A stretch of DNA of 48,171 bases. Source: Candidatus Pacearchaeota archaeon. GTDB taxonomy: Archaea > Nanoarchaeota > Nanoarchaeia > Pacearchaeales > GW2011-AR1. Positions 27,001 through 35,033 of this stretch are shown here, piece by piece (within the stretch, counting starts at the first letter, position 1; every line of letters starts with the position of its first letter). Location of the stretch: positions 654-48,824 of the forward strand of contig NZAS01000099.1 of assembly GCA_002686195.1 (NCBI GenBank), given 5' to 3'. A program made the position numbers and the translations under genes. The notes below the pieces were generated by a model. The model was not told the origin of the DNA, ran no database searches, and saw only the letters and a list, made by a program, of their open reading frames with translations.

Positions 27001-30000
27001 ATTCCCACCCATCGGCATCGCTTATAAATTCTGTTGATATCTTTTTATTACGAGATATCCTATCTAACCATCCAATATTTTTCTCGTCCATAAACGACGG
27101 GTCATAGCTAAGATTAATGGTTTCTCCAGAAGGAACTTCAATACCAGAATATGGAATTCTATTTAGACCATATTTAAAATTATTTGAATCATAACCAGAG
27201 TACTGTGACATAATAACATTACTTAAAGACGAATCATTAAATGCAGTTACTCTAAATGAGATATTCCTTGAAGCATCAGATGTGTTAGTGTATGTTATAG
27301 GAACGTTACAGCTAGAAGCTTGACCATATGGACAATAAAATACAGTACTACCGAAATAACTGCTGTCACTAGAATTTGTGCCAGTCACAATTCTTATTTG
27401 ACTTATATTCTCTGTGTTTGCTGATAGGCTTATTATAACACTCTTCATGTCATTGACTATGGAAATTAAATCGTTCTCACTATCTAATGAACCTCTATTA
27501 CTAGAGCTAGGGTAATTAATTGCACTGCTTCCCAATGATACATCAGTAGATCCTAATTCGTTACTATATGGAATAACTGCTAATATCGGATTTGAAAAAT
27601 CAACCCTTATAGAGTATATTGTGTCGCCTTCAATATTGTTTTGAGCGTGGATTATAAACGACGATATCTCCTCAGATATACCAAATCCTCTAAGGGTCTC
27701 GTATCCCTCTGGTAAAGACAACAAACTAGACTGAAATGTATTCTCCGGGAAGCTACTATTGATATAGTAATTTTCCCTTCTAGATGGATAGTTGGTTTTA
27801 GCTGCACCAATAAATTCCCTGATGATCTGAACAGAATCAGAGTCATTTAAAGAACCGTCATATCCAGATAAGTCAAATGAGTCATATAATTCTGAATAGA
27901 CTACATTTTCACTAGAAATTTCATCCACAGAACCATCGTTTATGTCTCCAGTATCTAATGACTTGACGTAAGAATCAACATAATATACTTTACTTTCTAG
28001 ATCGTCCTCCATGGAAATAGCGTATTCTATGAGATACTCTGTGTCTGGCTGTAAAACGTGACCAGATGACAGCATCGGAACATCATCGACATACCATCCG
28101 GACGTATTCGTCGAAGAACTTATGCTTTTAGATACGGATGTCTTTGAAGCATCATCATAAAACAGTAAATTAAATTTATAAACTCCATATGATGATGGAG
28201 TGAATTTAAATTTCAACCTACAAGATAGATTATCAATAAAATAAGAATATGGGTCATATGGGTCTATGTCAGGAACCATACTGCTTGCATAAACATATTT
28301 GTCGTACCCTGCACGGTCTACAAAGTCAGGGTCTTCGTCAGAACTAGAAGCAGCATACACCTGATATTCTCCATCTCTATCATCGTGCCAGGATATTATC
28401 CTATTACCAATTTGATCAGCACACACAGATGGAGAAGAAGAAAGGCTTTTCGTATCTGTTATTTTTACCTCTTCTCTAAACGAAAGATCCAATATTCGAC
28501 TGCTTGTATAATATATATTCCAGTATCCATCTCTATTCGACTGCCACGTCAAATGTAATTTTCCAGATTCATCTAAAAATAAATCATGAGACTTATTTAT
28601 ACCATCAAATGTAATAGGTATTTGAGGGATCGTCTCGACAGACCTAGTGTAATAATCATTTAAATATTCCGCCTGGGATATCCCTAAAATATAATACTCA
28701 TCAACTAGTTCGTTCTCATAAAACACCCCTGATGAATCGAATACATTAACTTGGTCTATAAATATTCCACCTCTATATAAATCGTATTCAGACCCATCAG
28801 ACGGTGGAACTGTAGAGTTTATAATCTCAATCTCGTCTACTCCAATTGATGTAAACTCAAAAATAATAGTCCTGTATCTATAGTCGTCAACACTAGATCC
28901 AGTAAATGTACCATAAAACTGGGGAGCGGCATATTCTGACTCGTTACCATTAACAGATATCGTCAACGTTTTATTGAATGATAACAAAGCTGAACTATGA
29001 GGGGAGTATGGTCTACACCCCATTGTAACCCTAAGATAATATGTCTTCCCAGAATCTAACTCTAAAGTTTGAGACATACCGCCTCCATACCCAGTTCCAA
29101 TGTGTTGATTTCTTGACCATAAATATGTCCAAGAATCATATGGGGCAGACGCATCTCCAATATCTTCATCTAGATACTCAACGGATTCTAACAGAACAGA
29201 CTTACTGCCACTATACGCATTGTAATAAGATCCAACATAAATAGCTCCGCCGTTTATTGTCTCCCATCCATGAATTGATAAATTACCACTCAAAAGAGGT
29301 TGATAATCACCAGATGCAATAGAAGATGTCTCGTACGGATCAATATTAGATTCTTCAAAGCTATTATTATTTGACAAGCTTTCTCCAAGAAACCCATGGT
29401 ACAACCTAGATCCGACATCCCTATGGAACTTACCTACATTTATATTATTATTATTAAATTTAACAAGATCGTTACCAATTCTTATATTTGAGTATGTAAC
29501 TGTCAAATCCACATCAGACATTTCTAATCCATTAAATGGAATTATTTCTTCCGAAATATACCTTCCAAATACAGGGCATCCAAAAGATAAGTCAAACTGT
29601 CTGCGAAGGTCTGACAAGTCTACGTGGAATGTCTCTGATAATCCTATTTTTCCATTTATTAAAACTTGCAAACTAAGCATCCACTGAAGATCCTTCCTTA
29701 AGGCATCCTTGTCAGCATCTGTTATAGAAAAACTCCTATTATAACTAGACACTCTATCTGCAGATTGGATACTCTGTTTCACGTAACTTGCTGAGACAAT
29801 CATATTTTTACTTGAAGATAAATCAAAAGTTTTAGATGTAGTATATACTAATTTATATCTTTTTCTCAACTGCTCATTTGTCTCTAACGACTCTCTTGTC
29901 GCAGCCAACACTCCAAGTCGAAAGTTTCCAGTATAGACCGTTTCTAATATTCTTCCATTATAATCTTTACATGAAGATGGATTTTGAGATGTTCTAGAAC

Positions 30001-33000
30001 AATACTCAGAAAACGTTTCTACATTTGATGCTCCAAAATAATCAACTTCGGGAATTAAACAAATCAAATAATGATACAGCGGCGTTTGAGTTCTATCTAT
30101 TTTAAAGTCTGAAACAACATCATAGTATTCTTCTGTTCCAGATATAGTTCCAATGGATGGTATAATTCTACTGTTACTTGGGTTATTAATTAACTGAATT
30201 AATTGGTTAGAATCCACACCAATAGATTCTTCAGATAATGGATTGGCTGATAATTCATTAAATTTCATTGATCCAAAAATAGGAATAATACTATCAAATT
30301 TAGACGTCATATGTTCTATTGTAAATCTGTTATTAAACTTCTCAAATACATCAATAGAATAATTATTAAATGTAGACTTGAAATCACTATAAAGCTTTCT
30401 GATTTGACCCTGACTCTTCTTGTGAAATTTCTCCTTGATAGGAACTCCACTAAGTATTACTCTAAAACCTACGCCATTAGGTGGAACTTCACCAAAAGAT
30501 GCGTCTATTGACAGTATTGTTCTATTTGATTTTAGCCTTATTGAATATTCAGCGTCAGCACTGTCGAGTCCCCTATCTTCATCTCCATATACTAATTTAT
30601 TATTTGATACTGCAGCATCCACTTTTCTTATTTCATCGCTCTCCCAAATAATATCAATAATCTTAGAATTAAATTCTACCTGAGAAGAAAAGTCTAGGTT
30701 ATTTTTCTCTGGGTTTAAATGGATATAACAGGACGTGATGAAGCTTCCAAAATTTACTCCAGAAAAGTATACCTCATCATCCTCTATGGTTAAAATTGAA
30801 GAATCGTTATATATAAAATCAGATTCCATCTTTTCATCCAAGTGACGTTCGATTGAACCTAAGAATTCATTATACACAATTACGTGATCAGGATTGGATG
30901 CTATCGGAGGTGATGATGCAAAATCAACTACCCTATTAATGCTATTAAATAAATCTAATTTTACCCCATTATCCTTAATGGGATTATATTTTATGTTTGA
31001 TGTATCCATATCTAGGTCAAAGCCTACTTGGTAATTTATCTGGCTATATAAGCCGTTAAAATATTCTCCAACCTCGTCTTTGTTTATTAGTGAAATAGCG
31101 GATGATGCAGACTTTGATGGATTAAAATCAACAACAACCTTATCTTCTTTTTCTACAGAACAGGCTCCAAAATCTGATACAACCCGATTCCATCCTCCAC
31201 TATATCTGGAGGACACATCGTTAAATGGTATGGAAAGAAAAACCCTCACCCCAACAACATTTTTTGATGTTTCATTGCCATCAAAAACAACAGACGCATT
31301 AAATCCCCTCATATCTTGATCAAAAGAAATTTCATATGAATGATCAGTAATGGATCTATTGTGCTCATACTTGTAATAACTAGGAGAAAACGATGAATCA
31401 GATCTATTAAGTTCACCAGGTGTATAATCAACACCAACAATCTTGTAATCTGACTTGAAATGAAAATATATCGTCTTTGATCCGCCAAACTCATCCCAAG
31501 ACGGATCATTGGACTCAACCGGACCAACAGGATCTATATGAGCATAATATGTCGCTATTAATTCATCCTTTTTAAAACCATCAAAACCAACAACTCCATC
31601 AGGTAATACGTCTGTGTTATTATTAAATAGATGATTATTATCAACGTCGTTAATATATATTGGATCATAAGACAGCGGAGAGGGACCGACAAACTCTTTA
31701 ATAAAATAAGCACTACTATCTGATTCTAAATATCCACTTAATAAAACCTGCTGCTGAGAAGTATCCCTTTCTATGATGGACGAAGAATCACTTGATATTA
31801 ATTTTAAATCTGAACTCAATGCAATTTGTAAAAATTCATTTTCTGACGAATGTTCGGCGGCTTTCCCCAGTACGTTATCTATTGCTATATTAGCAAACAA
31901 TCTAGACGATGTCCCAAGGCACGTATAGTACAATTGAGACTTACCACTACGGTCTGATTCCCAAACAATGTGCAAATTAGATTCGTCATCCTCTACAGCT
32001 CTCGGTCTTCTATTCTCTCCTGTCGTAGTCAACTGAACCCAATCCTTATCTCCATCTGGAGTATATAAGAACAACTGAAGAACGTTATCAACTGGAGCTG
32101 AACAAATAATTCTGCCAGAGGAACTAACTTGTGGGTCGACAGAAGATATGGGAATGCCACCTACGGTAATATATGGTAATTTTTGCAGAGTCGTGTTTGT
32201 CCAATCTTGCCCCCCTGCAATATCAGATACCACAACAAAATCTAAACCATATATATAATCATTTATATAGAAGCCGCCGGGTCTGTTATATCCAGGGCAG
32301 GCAGACACCTTTAATACAGATGACTCGTAAGATATAATATCAAATCTAACCCCTCTAAAAAGATCATCGAAAAACAATAGATATTCTGCCTCAGAAAACT
32401 TACTATCATCATTTGTATGGGTTACAAAAACATCTAAAGTGGAATTTGAATTAAGAGCCACAGACATCACTGTGTTTGTTGTTCCCTCAAAAGATTCTGA
32501 CAATAAAATAGAAAAACTATTATTAGATCGAACTTCGATGCGTGAGCTATCAGAGTCTGAATTATAGTTATGTATTGCCTCAATATCTCTAGACAATAAA
32601 TCATAGTCATTTTGTAAGAATAAAACGAATGCCTCTATTGCATATTCATTATTTTCAGCCTCTGAATCATAAGGTTCGATGTAAGTCTTTTCAACAGATG
32701 AGCCATCTGAAAATCTGAATGTAACAGAAAACACAATAGGACCATTAGGTATAGAATTAGATAAAAACATTGTATGATGATATGATGATGGCTTAATTAT
32801 TAATCCTTTATTAATCCCAAACGAATCAACGTTTTGCCCCTCAGGAGTCGACCCTGAAATCACTCGAAGTTGATTGTTTGGAAAAAGAGTTTCATCACAG
32901 GCTGGATTAAATTCTTCTTCTGGGAATTTGGCATCTTCATCAACTGCAGAAAACGCAAATCTAGAAAAAGTACCAACTGAAGAATTAAGATGGGGGATTG

Positions 33001-33928
33001 CTTTAGCAATAGATATTCCTCCACTAATAAAAGTCGAATTAAACCCCTGCAGTAAAGATGATCCAATAACGGATATATTGCCCTTCTTTGCATGTTCATA
33101 ATTATCAAGAATGGTAGAGTCTATCAGTTCGTTACCGGCAACACTATAAGTGGGACCAATAATAGGACCATCAACCCCTGGCTTATCAAACTCTTCAAAT
33201 TGAAAAATAAACTTAGGTTTTGCTTCTGGATCTAATATAACACATTCTGGAGCCTCAGGGTTATTTGTTGCCTGTAAAGCCTTAATTTTCTCTGGGATAA
33301 AATGGATCTTTTTACCTGTCGATACAAATTTATTAGAAGACTCTATTTTGTATTGAATAGGAAATCTTAATACCTGATTTGAATTCATCTGATACGTGTT
33401 GCAAAACTGAATGGGACTTAAAGATAAGGAGCCACGCCCTGTTCGCCCTGTTTTTACCTTAAACATTTTATCATTAACTTTAAAGTCTAAAAATATATTT
33501 GGAGTTGATTCTATCTCAATATGAGCAATCTCATCTATATTCAGAAACTCCTTATCTACAGACAATACAGGGATAGACCCAGGATCGTAACTCACCTTCT
33601 TCTCTTCTATATCACAACCAGATGCCGCAACAGAGAGTATTTCAAATCCAGTATCTAATTTTATTTCAATTACCAAAGAAACGGATATATAGTCCGTCTT
33701 GAGAGACCTATCTTTCAAAGAAATATACCCTGAGACTGAATGTTTTGATTCAGATATAATAATTCTGTTACTTAAAACCCTTCCGTCTTCAGAGTGTATT
33801 TCATAATCGTCAATAATATTTAAATTATCAAAAATTAATCTAATAACTTCTCCTTCTGGAAGATTTTCAACCAAAAAGTCTACAACGTCATTAGATTTGT
33901 TATATTTTAATTTTAAACTAGAAGTCAA
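24047..33928 (-). CDS. 3,293-residue mosaic virion protein with laminin-B-like and VWA-like domains
   Basis: The start is TTG at 33928 with GGAG seven bases upstream, overlapping the last 11 bases of the glycosyltransferase gene; no signal peptide. Single propeller-type blades occur at about 648 (LHIVWESDRSGKSQLYY), 1783 (LHLTWQSNRDGYWNIYY), 1829 (ISWHDDRDGEYQVYAA) and 2789 (FYIAWEDYRHS). A beta module at about 1900-1985 (FNLLFYDD, NTSGWYVDDVP) and a weaker copy at about 2220-2280 match two in the 2,800-residue protein. Residues about 2306-2496 look like laminin B: VLYWRSPVKFSGQK, then DIVLEDSEGIRL, FETVKDVLSDIKYIYIRAEY and LYLDEVSL. Residues about 2539-2719 look like a von Willebrand A domain with an altered metal site (DLSSG, FTGSPP). 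Interdomain parts are Ser/Asp/Asn-rich and not recognised. This is probably a giant fibre or peripheral tail protein; its order and size are unusual. Confidence 0.82.
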   Translation of the reverse strand: MTSSLKLKYNKSNDVVDFLVENLPEGEVIRLIFDNLNIIDDYEIHSEDGRVLSNRIIISESKHSVSGYISLKDRSLKTDYISVSLVIEIKLDTGFEILSVAASGCDIEEKKVSYDPGSIPVLSVDKEFLNIDEIAHIEIESTPNIFLDFKVNDKMFKVKTGRTGRGSLSLSPIQFCNTYQMNSNQVLRFPIQYKIESSNKFVSTGKKIHFIPEKIKALQATNNPEAPECVILDPEAKPKFIFQFEEFDKPGVDGPIIGPTYSVAGNELIDSTILDNYEHAKKGNISVIGSSLLQGFNSTFISGGISIAKAIPHLNSSVGTFSRFAFSAVDEDAKFPEEEFNPACDETLFPNNQLRVISGSTPEGQNVDSFGINKGLIIKPSSYHHTMFLSNSIPNGPIVFSVTFRFSDGSSVEKTYIEPYDSEAENNEYAIEAFVLFLQNDYDLLSRDIEAIHNYNSDSDSSRIEVRSNNSFSILLSESFEGTTNTVMSVALNSNSTLDVFVTHTNDDSKFSEAEYLLFFDDLFRGVRFDIISYESSVLKVSACPGYNRPGGFYINDYIYGLDFVVVSDIAGGQDWTNTTLQKLPYITVGGIPISSVDPQVSSSGRIICSAPVDNVLQLFLYTPDGDKDWVQLTTTGENRRPRAVEDDESNLHIVWESDRSGKSQLYYTCLGTSSRLFANIAIDNVLGKAAEHSSENEFLQIALSSDLKLISSDSSSIIERDTSQQQVLLSGYLESDSSAYFIKEFVGPSPLSYDPIYINDVDNNHLFNNNTDVLPDGVVGFDGFKKDELIATYYAHIDPVGPVESNDPSWDEFGGSKTIYFHFKSDYKIVGVDYTPGELNRSDSSFSPSYYKYEHNRSITDHSYEISFDQDMRGFNASVVFDGNETSKNVVGVRVFLSIPFNDVSSRYSGGWNRVVSDFGACSVEKEDKVVVDFNPSKSASSAISLINKDEVGEYFNGLYSQINYQVGFDLDMDTSNIKYNPIKDNGVKLDLFNSINRVVDFASSPPIASNPDHVIVYNEFLGSIERHLDEKMESDFIYNDSSILTIEDDEVYFSGVNFGSFITSCYIHLNPEKNNLDFSSQVEFNSKIIDIIWESDEIRKVDAAVSNNKLVYGDEDRGLDSADAEYSIRLKSNRTILSIDASFGEVPPNGVGFRVILSGVPIKEKFHKKSQGQIRKLYSDFKSTFNNYSIDVFEKFNNRFTIEHMTSKFDSIIPIFGSMKFNELSANPLSEESIGVDSNQLIQLINNPSNSRIIPSIGTISGTEEYYDVVSDFKIDRTQTPLYHYLICLIPEVDYFGASNVETFSEYCSRTSQNPSSCKDYNGRILETVYTGNFRLGVLAATRESLETNEQLRKRYKLVYTTSKTFDLSSSKNMIVSASYVKQSIQSADRVSSYNRSFSITDADKDALRKDLQWMLSLQVLINGKIGLSETFHVDLSDLRRQFDLSFGCPVFGRYISEEIIPFNGLEMSDVDLTVTYSNIRIGNDLVKFNNNNINVGKFHRDVGSRLYHGFLGESLSNNNSFEESNIDPYETSSIASGDYQPLLSGNLSIHGWETINGGAIYVGSYYNAYSGSKSVLLESVEYLDEDIGDASAPYDSWTYLWSRNQHIGTGYGGGMSQTLELDSGKTYYLRVTMGCRPYSPHSSALLSFNKTLTISVNGNESEYAAPQFYGTFTGSSVDDYRYRTIIFEFTSIGVDEIEIINSTVPPSDGSEYDLYRGGIFIDQVNVFDSSGVFYENELVDEYYILGISQAEYLNDYYTRSVETIPQIPITFDGINKSHDLFLDESGKLHLTWQSNRDGYWNIYYTSSRILDLSFREEVKITDTKSLSSSPSVCADQIGNRIISWHDDRDGEYQVYAASSSDEDPDFVDRAGYDKYVYASSMVPDIDPYDPYSYFIDNLSCRLKFKFTPSSYGVYKFNLLFYDDASKTSVSKSISSSTNTSGWYVDDVPMLSSGHVLQPDTEYLIEYAISMEDDLESKVYYVDSYVKSLDTGDINDGSVDEISSENVVYSELYDSFDLSGYDGSLNDSDSVQIIREFIGAAKTNYPSRRENYYINSSFPENTFQSSLLSLPEGYETLRGFGISEEISSFIIHAQNNIEGDTIYSIRVDFSNPILAVIPYSNELGSTDVSLGSSAINYPSSSNRGSLDSENDLISIVNDMKSVIISLSANTENISQIRIVTGTNSSDSSYFGSTVFYCPYGQASSCNVPITYTNTSDASRNISFRVTAFNDSSLSNVIMSQYSGYDSNNFKYGLNRIPYSGIEVPSGETINLSYDPSFMDEKNIGWLDRISRNKKISTEFISDADGWECVSIDASGYASSLDEVSVTHQSKSNEDGYAVADIYMSHENNTDVLYWRSPVKFSGQKRQFIDGQLSISISQYINGSGYNQISPSSNRTYMDDIVLEDSEGIRLAATFTYDMMDPDGSFNRHSISLGSSGNWRYLEDYTLDGDVVSFETVKDVLSDIKYIYIRAEYFERSSGSSNELYLDEVSLMSSDKNSILSSNRYSNLLCGVPYYFKTEIIDVDVFESSESFILSDHPSAIVFAVDLSSGFAKHLDATKQYILEALDVLSGTNTACGLLLVRDQVVDQLALTFDYADIVNTLNESHSTTGELSYLTVINQANSMLNDMSSLDLSGTNILVMFFTGSPPSEGVSVIDSYISQDNAIGRYVNVAFNFSQGSETLNLLSFISNYTGGVLYESPDGSIINDMFDDMNNYLLNNVLLEHSAENITGSIIRSDIKNVICPCRQVGFENPRRLSDFVSWTCSGIGLEDYRITSTDSAAMKPVISSTNFGMFYIAWEDYRHSVYDVDGNPNSVSTNSLPQIYGGMYSSSDGKVHASAGGVADIQFTSMDESSGEIIPYPAFLPQISTDDFQNIMIYSLGSSSINLVYSSIGSLNTPITDESILSSTILDATNLPDTLSKPRSFGDLQYESIRLSGDSVSYTTYLNSKEPLTVVDDCFINLDIIGIPGTYAVRLKNENDISWSDWISIGNDVGAIDGDTSLDDFRAMFSAKFIDSDRFVMPWISSSGDGFKRVCCEVLTFFGKTSSFCVDFYAIYKPLDYSIDLFYDGEFAREMASYNDYPVLGPVMYDNQIKDGNLASLLDDPVEITEYYGRLVFNDVDRLLRLETLFDSGYFSDRYFQDEFISASVYQQGISVAKNSSIERVSDGVYRLAFDVVKSDGVLYKDGLGVIKVNISGQCASSDLIESIKGERAILKSDLIEETSTYNNQSLFVEKYNKDDLYNSFGNSNYYNRSFYNADGSIRRADSIKSITNKNRLDQVNFNDLLGGGSEG

Positions 33929-35015
33929 GATCGATCTCCATTAAAACCCCACACAAAAGATTGCCAATAATGTCGTATGTAAAATTATTATTAACAAATT
34001 CGTTAGCCATCTCTGCTTTATGCTGAATTTTATTTTTATTTTCTAAAACCTGTTTCATTGCTAAATATATGCCTTCTTCTGTAATTCTTGCCCATTTTTT
34101 ATTTTTAAATTGAGGTAAGTTGTCCATTACCTTTATAATCTCATGACCACGAGGTTCGATTATCGTACATCTATCGTCCCTAGAATACTCCCTACAGCCT
34201 CCTACGTTACTAACTATCACTGGGACCCCTAAAGCCATAGCCTGCATTGGAGGCAAGCAGAAGCCCTCTCCAAGGGATGCTGATATTAGACAATCATGGC
34301 TCTTTATGAACCTAGACATGCCAATTTCATCAAATACTCGCGTCTCTACTATAATTTCTGGCCAATCTCTCCTAATGCTAGATAATAAATGTTTTATCTT
34401 TTTAATTTCCTGATTACATAAACTTGTTTTATCCGTCTTAATTACTAGTTGTACATTATCTTTATTATTAAAATTATTCAAAAAACCCTTAATTAGATTT
34501 TTCCAATTTTTCCTTTGCCTCCATGTACCAACACATAAAAAGCTAAACTTATCATAGTTATCTAATTTACAGACATCCTTATGCCACACTTTAGGATTAA
34601 AACAATGTGGTATTTTTACTGCTGGGGCAGTTAATCCCGCTGCCTTAAAGGTTTTAACGTTAAAATCAGACGGGAATATGCACATTTTTGTAGAATTCAT
34701 CTTTTTAATCCAATCCATAGGAGGATCAAATGTTTCAAAAGTTGACATTGCTACAATGTTTTTAGACGAATCCAACCTATTCCATCGAGGTGGAATAATA
34801 TGTCTAATTTGAATGCAATTATAATCTGGAACAAACGAGTTAACTAAACCTCTCATCCACTGAAGATCTTTTTTGGAAAAAGAACTTTCTATTATTTTTT
34901 TATGAATAACTGATAAATTAACACTTACACCTCGCCGCTCTATTGATTTTATATAATCAAGTGACGCCTGACTATATCCAGAACAATTGGCGAAACATAT
35001 GTAATTAACGTACAT
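33918..35015 (-). CDS. Glycosyltransferase, GT-B fold, family 4 type
   Basis: 365 residues from the preferred start; an upstream in-frame ATG pair at 35067-35072 would add 19 residues and overlap gene 5 by 47 bases. I prefer ATG 35013-35015 because the first strand of the Rossmann fold (YVNYICFANCSGYSQASLDY) begins right there. The C-terminal half shows the nucleotide-sugar domain: FLCVGTWRQRKNWKNLIKGF, then LISASLGEGFCLPPMQAMAL and GVPVIVSNVGG. The family E-x7-E motif reads E-x7-Q here, so one of the two usual acidic residues is replaced. Such enzymes transfer a sugar from a nucleotide donor in the cytoplasm. Acceptor unknown: virion proteins or host glycans are both possible. It interrupts an otherwise structural operon and has the look of an inserted cargo gene. 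The start codon lies within a long palindrome, suggesting coupling to translation of the gene upstream. Confidence 0.88.
   Translation of the reverse strand: MYVNYICFANCSGYSQASLDYIKSIERRGVSVNLSVIHKKIIESSFSKKDLQWMRGLVNSFVPDYNCIQIRHIIPPRWNRLDSSKNIVAMSTFETFDPPMDWIKKMNSTKMCIFPSDFNVKTFKAAGLTAPAVKIPHCFNPKVWHKDVCKLDNYDKFSFLCVGTWRQRKNWKNLIKGFLNNFNNKDNVQLVIKTDKTSLCNQEIKKIKHLLSSIRRDWPEIIVETRVFDEIGMSRFIKSHDCLISASLGEGFCLPPMQAMALGVPVIVSNVGGCREYSRDDRCTIIEPRGHEIIKVMDNLPQFKNKKWARITEEGIYLAMKQVLENKNKIQHKAEMANEFVNNNFTYDIIGNLLCGVLMEIDLDF
33936..33939 (-). promoter_or_regulatory. GGAG site deciding the TTG start of the 3,293-residue gene
   Basis: GGAG stands seven bases before the TTG at 33926-33928, inside the final codons of the glycosyltransferase gene. 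No in-frame ATG with a comparable site was seen nearby, so a TTG start in overlap with the upstream gene is the best reading. Confidence 0.6.
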
Positions 35016-35033
35016 AGAGATATCTCTATGTAC
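35010..35033. promoter_or_regulatory. 24-base perfect palindrome spanning stop and start codons
   Basis: The half-site GTACATAGAGAT is followed directly by its reverse complement. In mRNA it can fold as a 10-bp stem with an AUAU loop. It contains the UAG stop of the 1,201-residue gene (35026-35028) and the preferred AUG of the glycosyltransferase (35013-35015), as well as the only AGAG sequence that could serve as its ribosome binding site. A ribosome reaching the UAG would melt the hairpin, which is the classic layout for translational coupling; a DNA-level role (protein binding, insertion scar) is the alternative. Confidence 0.8.
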
